Part shown: piece after piece, positions 1-10,209 of the stretch
How positions within the stretch are numbered: the first letter of the stretch is position 1
How the letters are laid out: the number at the start of each line of letters is the position of its first letter
Assembly (NCBI GenBank): GCA_963931865.1
Contig: OZ007512.1
Location: 9,805,160 to 9,869,159, forward strand
Reading direction: 5' to 3'
Origin: Axinella damicornis
Taxonomy: Eukaryota > Porifera > Demospongiae > Axinellida > Axinellidae
DNA length: 64,000 bases
Made by a program: the position numbers and the translations under genes
Notes under the pieces: model-generated
What the model was told of the DNA's origin: nothing
Databases searched by the model: none
Seen by the model: the letters and a program-made list of their open reading frames with translations, nothing else

Positions 1-250
1 CAAGTCCATCATCTGCTAACATATATAACTCAGACAAGGCGGAGAAAAGGGAAACAAAGAGAACTTCCCGCTCATTGCTCAGTTCTGAGGCAACACAGGA
101 AAGCAGGATGTTAATTGCTAGTAGACGTGTAGCCAGGCGTACAATAACACCGAAGAGTCGGGATTCATCCCCACTTCGACCTTGAGTAGAATACTCTGCA
201 ACTGTGTCCGTCACAAACTCTAGAACTACTTCTTCAATATTGCTTGCCAT
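1..250 (-). CDS. First coding exon of an unrecognised gene (partial)
   Basis: An ATG read on the minus strand at 250 opens a frame that stays open for 83 codons to the window edge. It begins MASNIEEVVLEFVTDT and continues with a Leu/Ala/Val-rich stretch (RLATRLLAINILLS) and an acidic end (MLADDGL). The composition is that of a helical soluble protein; I see no signal peptide and no clear membrane span. I do not recognise the family. The gene reads leftwards out of the window, so any splice donor lies beyond position 1 or inside this stretch. The GC-rich DNA at 250-560 would be its upstream region. A frame this long without stops, starting at ATG, is suggestive rather than conclusive. Confidence 0.45.
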   Translation of the reverse strand, partial: MASNIEEVVLEFVTDTVAEYSTQGRSGDESRLFGVIVRLATRLLAINILLSCVASELSNEREVLFVSLFSALSELYMLADDGL

Positions 251-355
251 AATTATTCACAGTAAGTACTATAAAACCACGCCCACATAATATCCGCTCG
301 CTCTCCCAGACTTCAGAACTACATGTACCTCGATCCTATCCTAGATCCCATACCT

Positions 356-540
356 CAGGAATCCAGCGGCCCACACGGGCTTTAGCGGCCCACGACGGGC
401 TTCTCTCAGGAATCCAGCGCCTCACGGCAGTGACGTTAGCGGCCCACAACGGGCTTCTCTCAGGAATCCAGCGCCCCACGGCAGTGAAGTTAGCGCCGCA
501 ATAGCGATGTAGCGCCGCAAGTTGAAAGTTAGCGCCCCAC
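356..540. repeat. Three-unit GC-rich tandem repeat
   Basis: Units of 51-54 bp start at 356, 407 and 461, each opening with CAGGAATCCAGCG and followed by variants of GTTAGCGGCCCAC. It lies just upstream of the leftmost gene. The DNA from 560 to 844 is A/T-rich with a two-copy repeat of a GAATTCCATACATAATCATAAA-like unit (positions 611-690); nothing coding is visible there. Confidence 0.7.
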
Positions 541-847
541 ACTGCATTTAGGCCCCGCCGTGATTAAATTTCTGCGCCCCAAAATGTGCGCCCAGTAGAA
601 GCGCATTTTGGAATTCCATACATAATCATAAACCAGTAGAAGAATTCCATACATAATCATAAATAATCATACCAACCTATCTATGCCATAAAATTCGCGC
701 CCAACGAACAACTCACTTCTGATACACACTCACACACAGGCTCGATGCTAAAACGTACCTTCGCTTTTCGACACCATAGCATAGGTTGCAGTACGTGGCT
801 GATGACTGCAACAGACAGTCTACATTGCTAGCGAGCAATTTCAACGA

Positions 848-998
848 CTAGAACGTGAGACTGGAACGTGAAACTGGAACGTGAGACTGGAACGTGAGAC
901 TAGAACGTGAGACTGGAACGTGAGACTGGAACGTGAGACTAGAACGTGAGACCGGAACGTGCATGGGACTGGAACGTGAGACTGGAATGTGAGACTGC
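848..998. repeat. 13-bp minisatellite (GACTGGAACGTGA)
   Basis: About eleven tandem copies of a 13-bp unit, GACTGGAACGTGA with A/G and C/T variants. It ends about 130 bp before the LINE reading frame and may be the start of the LINE 5' region. The same motif recurs in both orientations at 36.1-37.0 kb and 37.9-38.45 kb. Confidence 0.8.
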
Positions 999-1012
999 AG
1001 CGCTACCTACCC

Positions 1013-1075
1013 CATGCGCGCATGCGCAGCATGGATGGTATAGGTCAAACCCTCTGAATACCAAAATGGCGTCGT
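1013..1075 (+). promoter_or_regulatory. Likely LINE 5' promoter patch
   Basis: An alternating CATGCGCGCATGCGCA stretch at 1013-1028 contains the core of the NRF1 site (GCGCATGCGC type). It is followed by CCAAAATGGCG at 1061-1071, which fits the YY1 consensus (AANATGGCG). Both lie between the 13-bp repeat and the LINE ORF. Internal promoters with a YY1 site are known in mammalian L1; the role here is inferred. Confidence 0.4.
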
Positions 1076-1104
1076 TGATCAACGCTGTCGATTCTGAGGT
1101 TTAG
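1066..1104 (+). CDS. Short upstream ORF before the LINE ORF
   Basis: ATG at 1066 opens a 12-codon frame (MASLINAVDSEV) that ends with TAG at 1102-1104, 25 bases before the ATG at 1130. If the transcript starts near the NRF1/YY1-like patch, ribosomes would meet this frame first. Translation of it is not shown by sequence alone. Confidence 0.3.
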   Translation: MASLINAVDSEV

Positions 1105-1129
1105 CTATTGCCTCAGCTCCTGATTTACG

Positions 1130-4100
1130 ATGATTTTTCGTTTCCCACACGTCTGTATTTCCTGTTTGTTGGCTACTCTACTCTGTTCTATCGTTATGGA
1201 CTCAGTTCAGGCTCTTGGAGTGGACCTCAATGCCCCTGCCAGTGAATCAGCTGCCACTTTGACCACCCTCTCTCTATCACAGCTCCTCACGATAAGAAGT
1301 GATCTCTTTTCCGAAGCAGCAAACCTTGGTCTGACAAGTGAGGGGGATGAGCTGGTTTCCAGGAGAGACACCCGTAAGAACCCACTAAACAAGAAGTTTG
1401 CTGATGATGTAATTGCCCTTATGTTTTGTTTGAAGAATGAGTCAGCAGTTCCTCGCTCTCTATTGAAGAATGGAAAACGAAGTAAGAGTTACCTAGAAGC
1501 CTCCCGATATGCCAACACAACGTCTACAACCGAGCCTTCAACCTCTGGTGGTACCACTGACAACGTACCTGGCGGTACCACTGACAACATACCTGGCGGT
1601 TCCACTGACAACGTGTTCTTGCAGGCTAATTCCACCTCCTCTAGCAACCCCATGGGCGAGTCATTCCGTGCTTCTCTGATTATGAAAGACATTAACCATC
1701 TTAAAGACGAAATAAAAGACCTAAAGAAAGACATTGCAATTCTCCATCGCCAATCATCTCAAACTCCCACGGTCCCGAGTACATGTCACATTCGTATACT
1801 CTTTCCTACTTCCAATTCCTGTGTGATAATCGAATCAGATCTGGGAAGTGTTGGCAACCTTCTGGGTTGCCCAGTTCTGTCGGTCACAAAGATACGATCC
1901 AACATACTGAAAGTGAAAATCCCTAAAGAATGCCTCCATACTGCCATTCTATCCTCCAGAAGTGATTCCCACTCTGTTAATATTTGGAGAAACAATCCTA
2001 AAAAACCTACTCAAATGCCCCAAGCTTCTGTGCTCCATTCTAAAACTCAGTTAACATCGAAACTCTCCATCTGTACGTGGAACTGTCGTGGCCTGCACAA
2101 TAGTATCCCGTACATCAAAGTTCTTATCTCAAAAGAAGTGGATGTTATAATCCTCCAAGAACATTGGCTCTGGCCTTTCCAACTTGACCAGCTCAATTCT
2201 ATAGACAACCGATACACTTTTACAGCTGTTTGTGACCAGCGACTGAACCCCTCCTCTGATTTTCATCGTGGCTGTGGGGGTGTTGCTCTACTCTGGAGAA
2301 AAAGTCTCAATGCTGCTGCTGTCTTTCATCAGTATTCAGACAGAATCTGCTCCATTCAAGTACCTCTCCAAAATTCTCCTCCTCTAACCATTCATGGAGT
2401 CTACATGCCAAGTGCCGATCAACCACAAGAGACCTATACATCTTATCTAGACACCGTTAGTCAGATAGTCTCACAATCTGATTCTGACGCACCAATGATC
2501 ATTGCTGGTGATCTAAATTGCCACCTGGGCAGCTTGGGCTGTCCAAGGAGCAACGATACTCCAAATTCTCGCGGCCACAAATGGAAGGATGTGATCGACC
2601 ATCACACTCTGTATGTGGCCTCTCTTAGTCACATCTCAAGTGGTCCTATTCATACCTATCACAGTGGTTCAGTGTCCACCACCGTGGATTATGTATTAGG
2701 TAACCTGGCTCTGTCTTCGGTGTTATCTTCCTGTGACACTCTCGAAGATCATTCACTAAACACTTCCGATCATCTGCCCATTATCTCCAACCTTGACATG
2801 ACTTTTCTATCTCACTCCCCGTTGGAAAGCTCTCCGTTCCTAAATTGGAAACGTTCCGTTAAAGAGGGCACAATCTCTGCTTACACCTCACTCACGGACG
2901 ATCTGGTCAGGCCCTTTATGGAGAAGGACTATTCCTGCATAGAAGAGCTAGACAGTGACGTTGCTCTTGTGAGTCAGTCACTTGTTAGCACTGCCTCCTC
3001 TACCATCCATACTCCTACCGGCCGGAATCGTACTCAAAACAAAAACTCTCGTATCTTCGATCCCTTCCTGTCCACCCTCTGCTGGCGCAGTCGTGTTGCC
3101 TATAGGGAGTGGAAAGCAGCGGGCTGTCCAAGGTCTGGTGACAAGTTTGAAAATCGCAAGAAAACCAAACGAGATGTTGCATCCTTCTTATCGAAGAGCA
3201 GAGCCCGTCTGGAACGTCAGAATATTCAGAAACGTGATGAGTTGTTTGCTACCTCTGATCCTCGCCGTTTCAAATATCACACTCAGAGAACTGAAGGTAC
3301 AAGTCTATTGATTGACGGCACTCTTGAAACTAACCCTACCACTGTTTTGAACAATTGGGCCTCTTATTTTGCCAATCTGAGTGAATCTCAAATTCCAAGT
3401 GCCAGTCAGCCACTCCCAGACACATGGTCAATCAACCAACTTGATGCCAGTACCTACTCTGAATACGATAATATCTTAAACTCCCCATTTGTAGTTGAAG
3501 AGATAGAAGCTGCCATTCATCATCTCAACAAAGACAGCGCAGGAGGTCATGATAATTTGTCTCCAAGTCACCTCTTGTACAGTGGTCCAATTTTCAAAAA
3601 TTGGATTTGCAAGATCTTCAATGACATTCTTGCACTTGAGGACATCCCTTCCTCTTTCAAACATGGACTCATCTGTCCCGTGTACAAAGGCAAAGGCAAA
3701 GACCCGTTGATACAACACAGCTACAGAGGCATCACCTTAACCTCTGTCTTGGCCAAGACCTTTGAATTCGTTCTACTAGATCGTCTACTTCCCATCATCT
3801 CTGATGCCCTAATTCCACAGCTCACTCAAACAGCATACCAGAAAGGAGTCTCCTGCTCCGAGGCTATCTTTGCCTGTCAAGAAGCAATAGCCAAGTTCAC
3901 ATCTGAAGGAGATCATATCTACTCTTGCTTCTATGATTTGGCCTCAGCATTCGACACAGTTGAATACCCAGTCCTCTTGAGCCATCTTAAACGTGCGGGT
4001 GTGACGGGCAAATCCTGGCGCCTCATAAAACAGTGGTACAAAGACCCTCACTCGTCTGTCCATTTAAAAGGCCTGTCATCATCACCCTTTCCAATCCACC

Positions 4101-5356
4101 GGGGTGTTCGACAGGGCTCGGTTCTCTCACCTGTCCTTTTCCTCCTAGTGATGGACCCTATATTGGTGGAACTGAGAGAAAAATCTTGCGGTTTAAGCAT
4201 CAATGGCTTGTTCATTGGAGCCCTGTCTCACGCTGATGATATTCGCTCTCTATCAACTAACCTCTCTGACTGCAAGCTTCAGATCTCTGCTGTAAGCTCA
4301 TTTGCAAAGTCCAGAAACCTCACCCTGAGCACTGAAAAGTGTGAAGCAGTTATATCGCCTTCTGTTCCAGCTAACAAGTCATGTATTGAAGTGGATGGCA
4401 TAGAAATCCCCATTGTCCAGTCTGCCAGATGTCTCGGAGCTTGGTGGTCATCCTCCCCCTCTAGTGCCAATTGGATCGAGCAAAACATCAAGAAGGCCAG
4501 GGGTGCTTTCTTTGCCAGGGGCAGTGGTGTCTTCCATGGGTTGCTAAACCCTCTCTCCTCGAGAAGTATTGTCGAAAGTTGTGTGCTTCCAGTCCTACTC
4601 TATGGCGCCGAATCATGGGCACTAAATCTGTCACTTCTGAAGAAACTCGACTCTTTCCAAGCCGAAACTGGAAGACGAATTCTCTGTTTGCGTAAGACAA
4701 CAGCAACGAACATTGTTCGCCTAGCCCTCCAGTGGCCTAGTATCAGAGCTCGAATTCTGTGTATCAAGTTGGCATTCCTGTTGAAGATCTTATTGAAGGA
4801 GGAATCTTTGAGTTCTCGTGTTTTCCGCTCGCTTGCAGTCAATGACGTTGAATCCCTGGTATTGGTCAAACAGTGTCGCTTCCTAGAGTCAGCGTATGGT
4901 ACCAACCTCACTTCCACAGTGCTATCCTCTCCTGAGGAGATCTCTCTGTCTCAATTGAAGAATGACATTATATCTATGGACCACAGTCTCCTATTGTCAG
5001 AATGTGACTCTCATCCCTCACAACACTGGGTTCTCAATATCGCCACATCTACTAACAGCAGTTGGCCGAAAGTGTGGGACCACGCTTTGGAAAGAGGCCA
5101 TTTTGGAACACTATGTTCTCAGGCTTTGTTGAGGCTTCTCAGCCTACATGTGCACTCTGACAACAAATGCCCAGTAGATGAATGCTCCCATTACGTTGAA
5201 TCAGAGTCAGTGGTTGATCACTTTCTATCAGAACACACCTCTTTGGATATCTCGGCAGAACATTGTATGGAAGCTCTCAAGACCTGCTCTGAGGACCTAT
5301 ATAACTATGGAAAATTATTAAATCAAATTTTTAGGGTCATTTGGAACAATAACTAA
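1130..5356 (+). CDS. LINE retrotransposon polyprotein (endonuclease plus reverse transcriptase)
   Basis: A single 1,408-codon frame codes for a non-LTR retrotransposon protein that nicks target DNA and copies its own RNA there. Residues 1-300 resemble an ORF1-like part fused in frame: a Ser/Thr/Gly-rich repeat (GGTTDNVPGG type) and a short charged coiled coil near residue 185 (KDINHLKDEIKDLKKDIAIL). The apurinic-type endonuclease starts near 318 (TWNCRGL) and keeps LQEHW, GDLNCHLG (about 459) and the SDH motif (about 546). The reverse transcriptase keeps FYDLASAFD (motif A, about 935), GVRQGSVLSP and HADD (motif C, about 1034). Near 1347 is a CX4CX11HX4H zinc-binding pattern. No stop or frameshift is seen. 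The ATG at 1196 (MDSVQALG) is an alternative start, since the first 22 residues read like an unlikely hydrophobic leader. Clade not assigned; CR1/L2-like relatives are plausible. Confidence 0.95.
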   Translation: MIFRFPHVCISCLLATLLCSIVMDSVQALGVDLNAPASESAATLTTLSLSQLLTIRSDLFSEAANLGLTSEGDELVSRRDTRKNPLNKKFADDVIALMFCLKNESAVPRSLLKNGKRSKSYLEASRYANTTSTTEPSTSGGTTDNVPGGTTDNIPGGSTDNVFLQANSTSSSNPMGESFRASLIMKDINHLKDEIKDLKKDIAILHRQSSQTPTVPSTCHIRILFPTSNSCVIIESDLGSVGNLLGCPVLSVTKIRSNILKVKIPKECLHTAILSSRSDSHSVNIWRNNPKKPTQMPQASVLHSKTQLTSKLSICTWNCRGLHNSIPYIKVLISKEVDVIILQEHWLWPFQLDQLNSIDNRYTFTAVCDQRLNPSSDFHRGCGGVALLWRKSLNAAAVFHQYSDRICSIQVPLQNSPPLTIHGVYMPSADQPQETYTSYLDTVSQIVSQSDSDAPMIIAGDLNCHLGSLGCPRSNDTPNSRGHKWKDVIDHHTLYVASLSHISSGPIHTYHSGSVSTTVDYVLGNLALSSVLSSCDTLEDHSLNTSDHLPIISNLDMTFLSHSPLESSPFLNWKRSVKEGTISAYTSLTDDLVRPFMEKDYSCIEELDSDVALVSQSLVSTASSTIHTPTGRNRTQNKNSRIFDPFLSTLCWRSRVAYREWKAAGCPRSGDKFENRKKTKRDVASFLSKSRARLERQNIQKRDELFATSDPRRFKYHTQRTEGTSLLIDGTLETNPTTVLNNWASYFANLSESQIPSASQPLPDTWSINQLDASTYSEYDNILNSPFVVEEIEAAIHHLNKDSAGGHDNLSPSHLLYSGPIFKNWICKIFNDILALEDIPSSFKHGLICPVYKGKGKDPLIQHSYRGITLTSVLAKTFEFVLLDRLLPIISDALIPQLTQTAYQKGVSCSEAIFACQEAIAKFTSEGDHIYSCFYDLASAFDTVEYPVLLSHLKRAGVTGKSWRLIKQWYKDPHSSVHLKGLSSSPFPIHRGVRQGSVLSPVLFLLVMDPILVELREKSCGLSINGLFIGALSHADDIRSLSTNLSDCKLQISAVSSFAKSRNLTLSTEKCEAVISPSVPANKSCIEVDGIEIPIVQSARCLGAWWSSSPSSANWIEQNIKKARGAFFARGSGVFHGLLNPLSSRSIVESCVLPVLLYGAESWALNLSLLKKLDSFQAETGRRILCLRKTTATNIVRLALQWPSIRARILCIKLAFLLKILLKEESLSSRVFRSLAVNDVESLVLVKQCRFLESAYGTNLTSTVLSSPEEISLSQLKNDIISMDHSLLLSECDSHPSQHWVLNIATSTNSSWPKVWDHALERGHFGTLCSQALLRLLSLHVHSDNKCPVDECSHYVESESVVDHFLSEHTSLDISAEHCMEALKTCSEDLYNYGKLLNQIFRVIWNNN

Positions 5357-5448
5357 ATTTTAATATTGTATGAGTTCATTCCTGTCTTCGTTTTCTGTGT
5401 TCTGTATGCCATCCTGCATAAGGGTCATGAGATGTCAATCAATCAATC

Positions 5449-6691
5449 GGTCTTACGCGTCTTCTCCCTCAGCTTCCTTGATCATGCAGGTATATGAAAC
5501 AGTATACATGTTGGTATAGACTCACTGTGCTATAAACCTCTTGTTTCGAGTGTGACACATAATATAACCTAGAAGCGGGAAACCACTCTTTGTTGCAGCT
5601 TCAGAAAAACTGCCATCATGCATGCAAAGTGCAAACTTCGAATTCAACCAGAGTCAATCCTTCTCTGCATGCTCCAATGTGCTAGCTTGTATTCGTACAG
5701 AGACCTTTCAATTGGCTGTCTGCATAATCACTGCACTTCTACAGGACTGGACTACTGGACCTGTACAATCCCATTCTCCAAACAGATTTCTATGACAGTC
5801 ATAATAATATATTTATGACATATTCGCCAAACATGTTTCTACTAGTTATGAAGAGTGCAGTTCAAATTCAGCAATGAAAAAGCACACATCTCTTAGTAAT
5901 CATCTTTACTGAAGGCATACAAACAGAAAATTAATGAGCACGAATGGTGCATGATCAAAATTAATATCATAGAAGCAAATAGATAATTCAAATACGTAAA
6001 CCCTCAAACATTTCATATATCTGGCACGATAAAGTTACTGGACTACTGAACCATTCCAAATCTCCACGATCTCGATCTTCAATCTTTGGTCGAGACTGTA
6101 TAATTATACAAAAACAGATAGCATACATTCCATTCGTTTCACCTACTGAGGATTTCAAGCTGCTTGTCCAAGATCCATTTCAAATTTTTGATGCATGCAC
6201 ACTGATGAGAGAGTGTGCGACGTGTGCCTTCACCGTTTATATGGCGTAGCTGTCTTGCTGTAAATGAAAGTACAATCATGCGAACAAATTGCTATTCCCA
6301 GCTGGCTTAGGGTTCAAGTGCAAAGGCCATTTCCATGGCCATACTTATGTGCATGTGCTAATTTCTTGAAAGGATCTTGGACAAGCAACCTGAAATCCTC
6401 AGCACTAATTAATGTCAACTTTCGTTGACACAATCTCATAAGCCAATGGACTTTTATGAGATTGTGTAGTAAATTATTCAACACAATTTTCTGCTTCTTG
6501 AATGTACCATGGCTTCTTAGCGCATCTGGTAGTTATACCATCTGAGGTTGAACAGGAGCGCAAAATGACACACTAAAGAACCTTCCTGCTGCTCTTTACG
6601 CCATTTTTTTTCTATAACATTTATGTGTATGAACACGCAAAGGACACATGAATAGCCTGAGGCTAATCTCAAACATCTACCCTGCTACTAG
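5449..6691. other. Intergenic DNA, mostly without recognised features
   Basis: A/T-rich sequence with short spurious frames. The part from about 6185 to 6410 is a dispersed repeat: a closely similar copy lies at 43,365-43,600 (shared core CAAGTGCAAAGGCCATTTC followed by GATGGCCATACTTA-like sequence). A small inverted pair around 6425-6470 (CACAATCTCATAA / TTATGAGATTGTG) could form a hairpin. No gene is supported. Confidence 0.6.
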
Positions 6692-6862
6692 TCATTACCT
6701 GCTCCTGAGGGTGAAGTGAAGCCTGAGGAAGTTAACCAGAAGATGCTAGGAGCCAGTCCTCCCAGTGTTACTAAGGAACTAGTTGACCCTGTGGCGGGCA
6801 CTGGTGGCTTCTTTCAAAGGCCCCAAACTGTGCTACCCCCCACCTCCACCACAATAGTATAG
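6692..6862 (+). pseudogene. Orphan C-terminal exon or gene fragment ending in a PDZ-ligand-like tail
   Basis: After a good acceptor (CCCTGCTACTAG) a 56-codon frame reads SLPAPEGEVKPEEVNQKMLG and continues with charged and Pro/Thr-rich sequence to PPTSTTIV and a TAG at 6860-6862. The composition is clearly protein-like. The last residues T-I-V fit a class I PDZ-binding end (S/T-x-hydrophobic). No other exon of a plus-strand gene is visible nearby. The stop lies exactly where the inverted-repeat element at about 6865 begins, so the end may be supplied by that insertion. It could be a genuine last exon, a retro-copied fragment or a relic. Confidence 0.35.
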
Positions 6863-6864
6863 AC

Positions 6865-7475
6865 TACTACCAAGGGCGCATCGACCCTAACGGGAAGAGG
6901 GCATGCAACTCTCGTATTGACTCTGCAAACGGCAAAATCCAAATGCGGCCACCGGATATACTATTTTTAGACATTGGTATGTAACCGTATATGTGATTGA
7001 ATGCAATTATCCGATTATGCGGAATATCGCAGAGCAGGCCAGAGAGCTAGATTGAGCGCGTAGAGTGGATGAATGGACGCCATCCACGTTTTGACGACTG
7101 GAAACAATGTGCCCGTCCGTCCTACATGCGGCAGCCATTGCACGCAGGTGCCGTAGGCTTTGCTCGGGACCGTCTCCACTGAATGACACGGTTCGTTGGT
7201 GAAACTGAGGCAAGGAGAAGGCAGTGGTAAGCGCCATCCAGGGTAACAGCAGTGAGTTTAGATAGAAGTTCATTGACTTACTAGAGAATGGATATTTTCA
7301 GGAACTGTGGCTGTGACTAGCGCGGTTAGCGTGCCAGAGCTGCGCGCGCCGCGGATATGAAATAAACAATGTAGCACGTGATTTCTAAAAATAGAATCGA
7401 TTTGGATTATGCCGTTTGCGGAGTTACATGCCCTCTCGCCGCCTTCGGCGGCTCGATACGCCCTTGCTACTACAT
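6865..7475. mobile_element. Non-autonomous DNA transposon with long imperfect inverted ends
   Basis: The left end (CTACTACCAAGGGCG, then GAGGGCATGCAACTC and GCAAACGGCAAAATCCAAAT) is matched in reverse complement by the right end (GTAGTAGCAAGGGCG, GAGAGGGCATGTAACTC, GCAAACGGCATAATCCAAAT). The similarity extends about 90 bp with small indels. The right end also holds a small hairpin, GCCGCCTTCGGCGGC, repeated at 47,448-47,463. No transposase is coded; exact ends and target duplication are uncertain. Confidence 0.65.
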
Positions 7476-7728
7476 AGTAGTAACTTGAGAATACCTGGTG
7501 CTTCGAATGTTGTCAACTCTAATGATTGGTAGTTACCTTAGCTCATAGAAAACAACTGCAGTTGCATTACTCATGAAATAGCATAATTATGATACTTCAC
7601 TCTGAATATCCTTTATGAAGTTCTTTAGCTACTTAAGTATCATTTTAGCAAACAATTATGGTTGGAAAGCAATTAGAGTCCATGGAGAGTGTTGATGGAG
7701 GATAATGCAATTAGGCTACACTGCATAC
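7476..7728. other. Spacer between transposon and mini-exon array
   Basis: A/T-rich DNA with no recognised exon. If the mini-exon array belongs to a spliced gene, the final exon should lie here, inside the transposon or beyond it, but I could not identify one. Confidence 0.5.
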
Positions 7729-10209
7729 CGTGTGTATCTGCGGTGGAGGTAGGGGGTGATGGTTGCTGCTGTCCTACACCTGCAAAGGGATAATTGGAAT
7801 ACGATGATTGTGCTGTTTCATGAGAAAATGTAAGCACGTAATTCCAAATAAGTGGCCTTGAAGCAAAGCAACAAATTTTCACTTCAGTTTAATGTGTATG
7901 TTACACTGCATACCTACCGAGTGTATCTGCAGCAGAGGTAGGGGGTGATGGTCCTTCACCTGTAAAAGGGACAGTTACATTAGTCAGAGTGGGATAAGAT
8001 GACTGTGCTGTTTCAGCAACTGCATTTACCACGAGCTGAAGGTGCATGAGTCGATGGAGGATTAATGCAATTACGTAGACTACACTGCATACCGAGTGTA
8101 TCTGCGGTGGAGGGAGGGGGCGACGGTTGCTGCTGTCCTTGACCTGAAAGAGATAGTTAGAGTGGAATAAGATAATTGCGCTGTTTCACAAGAAAATGGG
8201 ATTGTATTATTCCGCGGGCTATAAAGGTGAGTATTAGTCTTGATGAAGAATAATACGCCTACAAATAAGAGTTTCTCAGGTATTAAAGCAATACTCCTGC
8301 CAAAAAACGTTATGAATTCAATTAGTACGATGTCAGCTTACTACAAGTAGGCTATACCAAGTTTATCTGTGTCGGTGGAGCGAGGGGGTGATGGTTGCTG
8401 CACCACTTCACCTGTGAAAGGGATTGTCACACTGGTCAGAGTGAAATAAGATGACTGTGCTGTTTCAGCAACTGCATTGGTCATGAGAAAATGTAAACGC
8501 ATTATTGCAAATAAGTGGACTTGAGGCTAAGCAACAAATTTTCACTTCAGTTTAATGCAACTAAGCTACAACGCATACCGAGTGCGTTGTTTCATGAGAA
8601 AATGGAACTGTATTATTACACAGGATATGAAGGTAAGAGTTTCTCCTGCAACAAACCAATAATCCTGCCCCAAAAATAATTAATTCAATTAGGTTTACTG
8701 CTATACCGAGTTTATCCGTGTCAGTGGAGGGAGGGGGTAATGGTTGCTGTGGCATTTGACCTGTGAAAGGGATTGTTACACTGGTCAGAGTGAGTGAATG
8801 TGCTGTTTCAGCAACTGCATTGTACCATGAGCTGAAGGTGGAGGACAATGCAATTAGGCTACACTGTATACCGAGTGTATCTGCGGTGGAGGTAGGGGGT
8901 GATGGTGGCTGCTGTCCTTCACCTGTAAAAGGGATAGTTCATTAGTCATAGTGGAATAAGATGATTGCGCTGTTTCATGAGAAATGGAACAGTTACTGTA
9001 TTATTCCACGGGCTATAAAGGTGAGTACTACTTGATAAAGATTAATATGCGTACAAATAAAATCATATTAAGAGTTTCTCAGGTATTAAAGCAATAATCC
9101 TGTCAAAAAATATTACGAATTCAGCGTACTACAAGTAGGCTATACCGAGTTTATCTGTGTCGGTGGAAGGAGGGGGTGATGGTCGCTGTTCTACTTCACC
9201 TGTAAAAAGGGATAGTTACACTGGTCAGAGTGAAATAAGATGACTGTGCTGTTTCAGCAACTGCATTTTACCAAGAGCTGAAGGTGAATGAATATTAATG
9301 CAATTAGGCTACACTGCATACCGAGTGTATCTGCGGTGGAGGTAGGGGGTGATGGCTGCTGCTCTCCTTCATCTACAGAAGGGATTGTGGAATAAGATGA
9401 TTGTGCTGTTCCAGTAAGTACAAATAAGTGACTTCGAAGCAAAGCAACAAATCTTCCCTCCAGTTTAATGCAAGTATGCTACACTGTATACCGAGTGTAT
9501 CTGCGGTGGAGGTAGGGGGTGATGGTTGCTGCTGTCCTTCACCTGTAAAAGGGATAATTACATCAGTCAGAGTTGATTGTGCTGTTACATGAGAAAATGA
9601 AACTGTATTATTCTACGGGCTATACGTAAAGGTGACTACTACTTGATGAAGATTAATAATTATGCTCACAAATACATGAGTTTGTCAGGCATTAAGGCAA
9701 TACTCCTGCCAAAAAATAATATTACTACAAGTAGGCTATACCGAGGTTATCTGTGTCAGTGGAGGGAGGGGGTGATGGTTGCTGCACCACATCACCTGCA
9801 AAAAGGGATAGTTACATCAGTCAGAGTGGAATAAAATGATTGTACTGACTGCAACTGCATTTTACCACAAGCTGAAGGTACATGAGTCGATGGAAGATTA
9901 GACTATGTACACTGCATACCGAGTGTATCTGCAGCAGAGGTAGGGGGTGATGGTTGCTGCTGTCCTTCACCTGTAAAAGGGATAGTCACATCAGTCAGAG
10001 TGGAATACATACATAAGTGACTGTGCTGTTTTGAAATTTTCAATGGGCTGAAGGTGAGTTGTTATTGTTACAAGAAAGAGTTTCTCAGGCATTAAAGCAG
10101 TATACGTACTTTTGCAAAAAAGATTGTGACTCAGTTTACTACAAGAAGGCTATACCGAGTGTATCTTTTGTGGTGGAGGGCGGAAGTGATGGTCGCGGTG
10201 GCACGGCAC
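7729..10209 (-). CDS. Array of twelve symmetric mini-exons coding a Pro/Ser/Thr linker (kinase C-terminal tail)
   Basis: Twelve similar exon-like units lie on the minus strand, each between a pyrimidine-rich acceptor (usually TTTTACAG) and a GTATGC/GTATAG-type donor: 10156-10209, 9920-9970, 9742-9795, 9492-9542, 9322-9372, 9146-9199, 8872-8922, 8707-8760, 8358-8411, 8093-8143, 7918-7959, 7729-7779. Lengths are 54, 51 or 42 nt, all multiples of three, all phase 1 at both ends, and none has a stop. They code variants of two types, EGQQQPSPPTSTADTLG and EVVQQPSPPRSTDTDKLG, partly alternating. A decayed thirteenth copy is at about 8570-8600. The preceding kinase exon ends in phase 1, so the array can be spliced onto it, giving a low-complexity, probably phosphorylatable tail. 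The frames sometimes continue into the upstream intron, so exons may be larger. A terminal exon was not found. Confidence 0.65.

Larger units (their letters stand above)
848..5448 (+). mobile_element. Probably full-length LINE element
   Basis: The element consists of the 13-bp repeat, the promoter-like patch, the intact ORF and a short 3' UTR ending in a (CAAT)n-type tail at 5435-5448 (GTCAATCAATCAATC). Short microsatellite tails instead of poly-A are known in CR1/L2-type LINEs. I could not define a target-site duplication, so the 5' boundary is approximate and the repeat could be flanking DNA. Confidence 0.7.

Noticed and set aside
1207..4917. Several minus-strand and shifted plus-strand frames inside the LINE
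   Set aside because: Shadows of the 1,408-codon retrotransposon frame.
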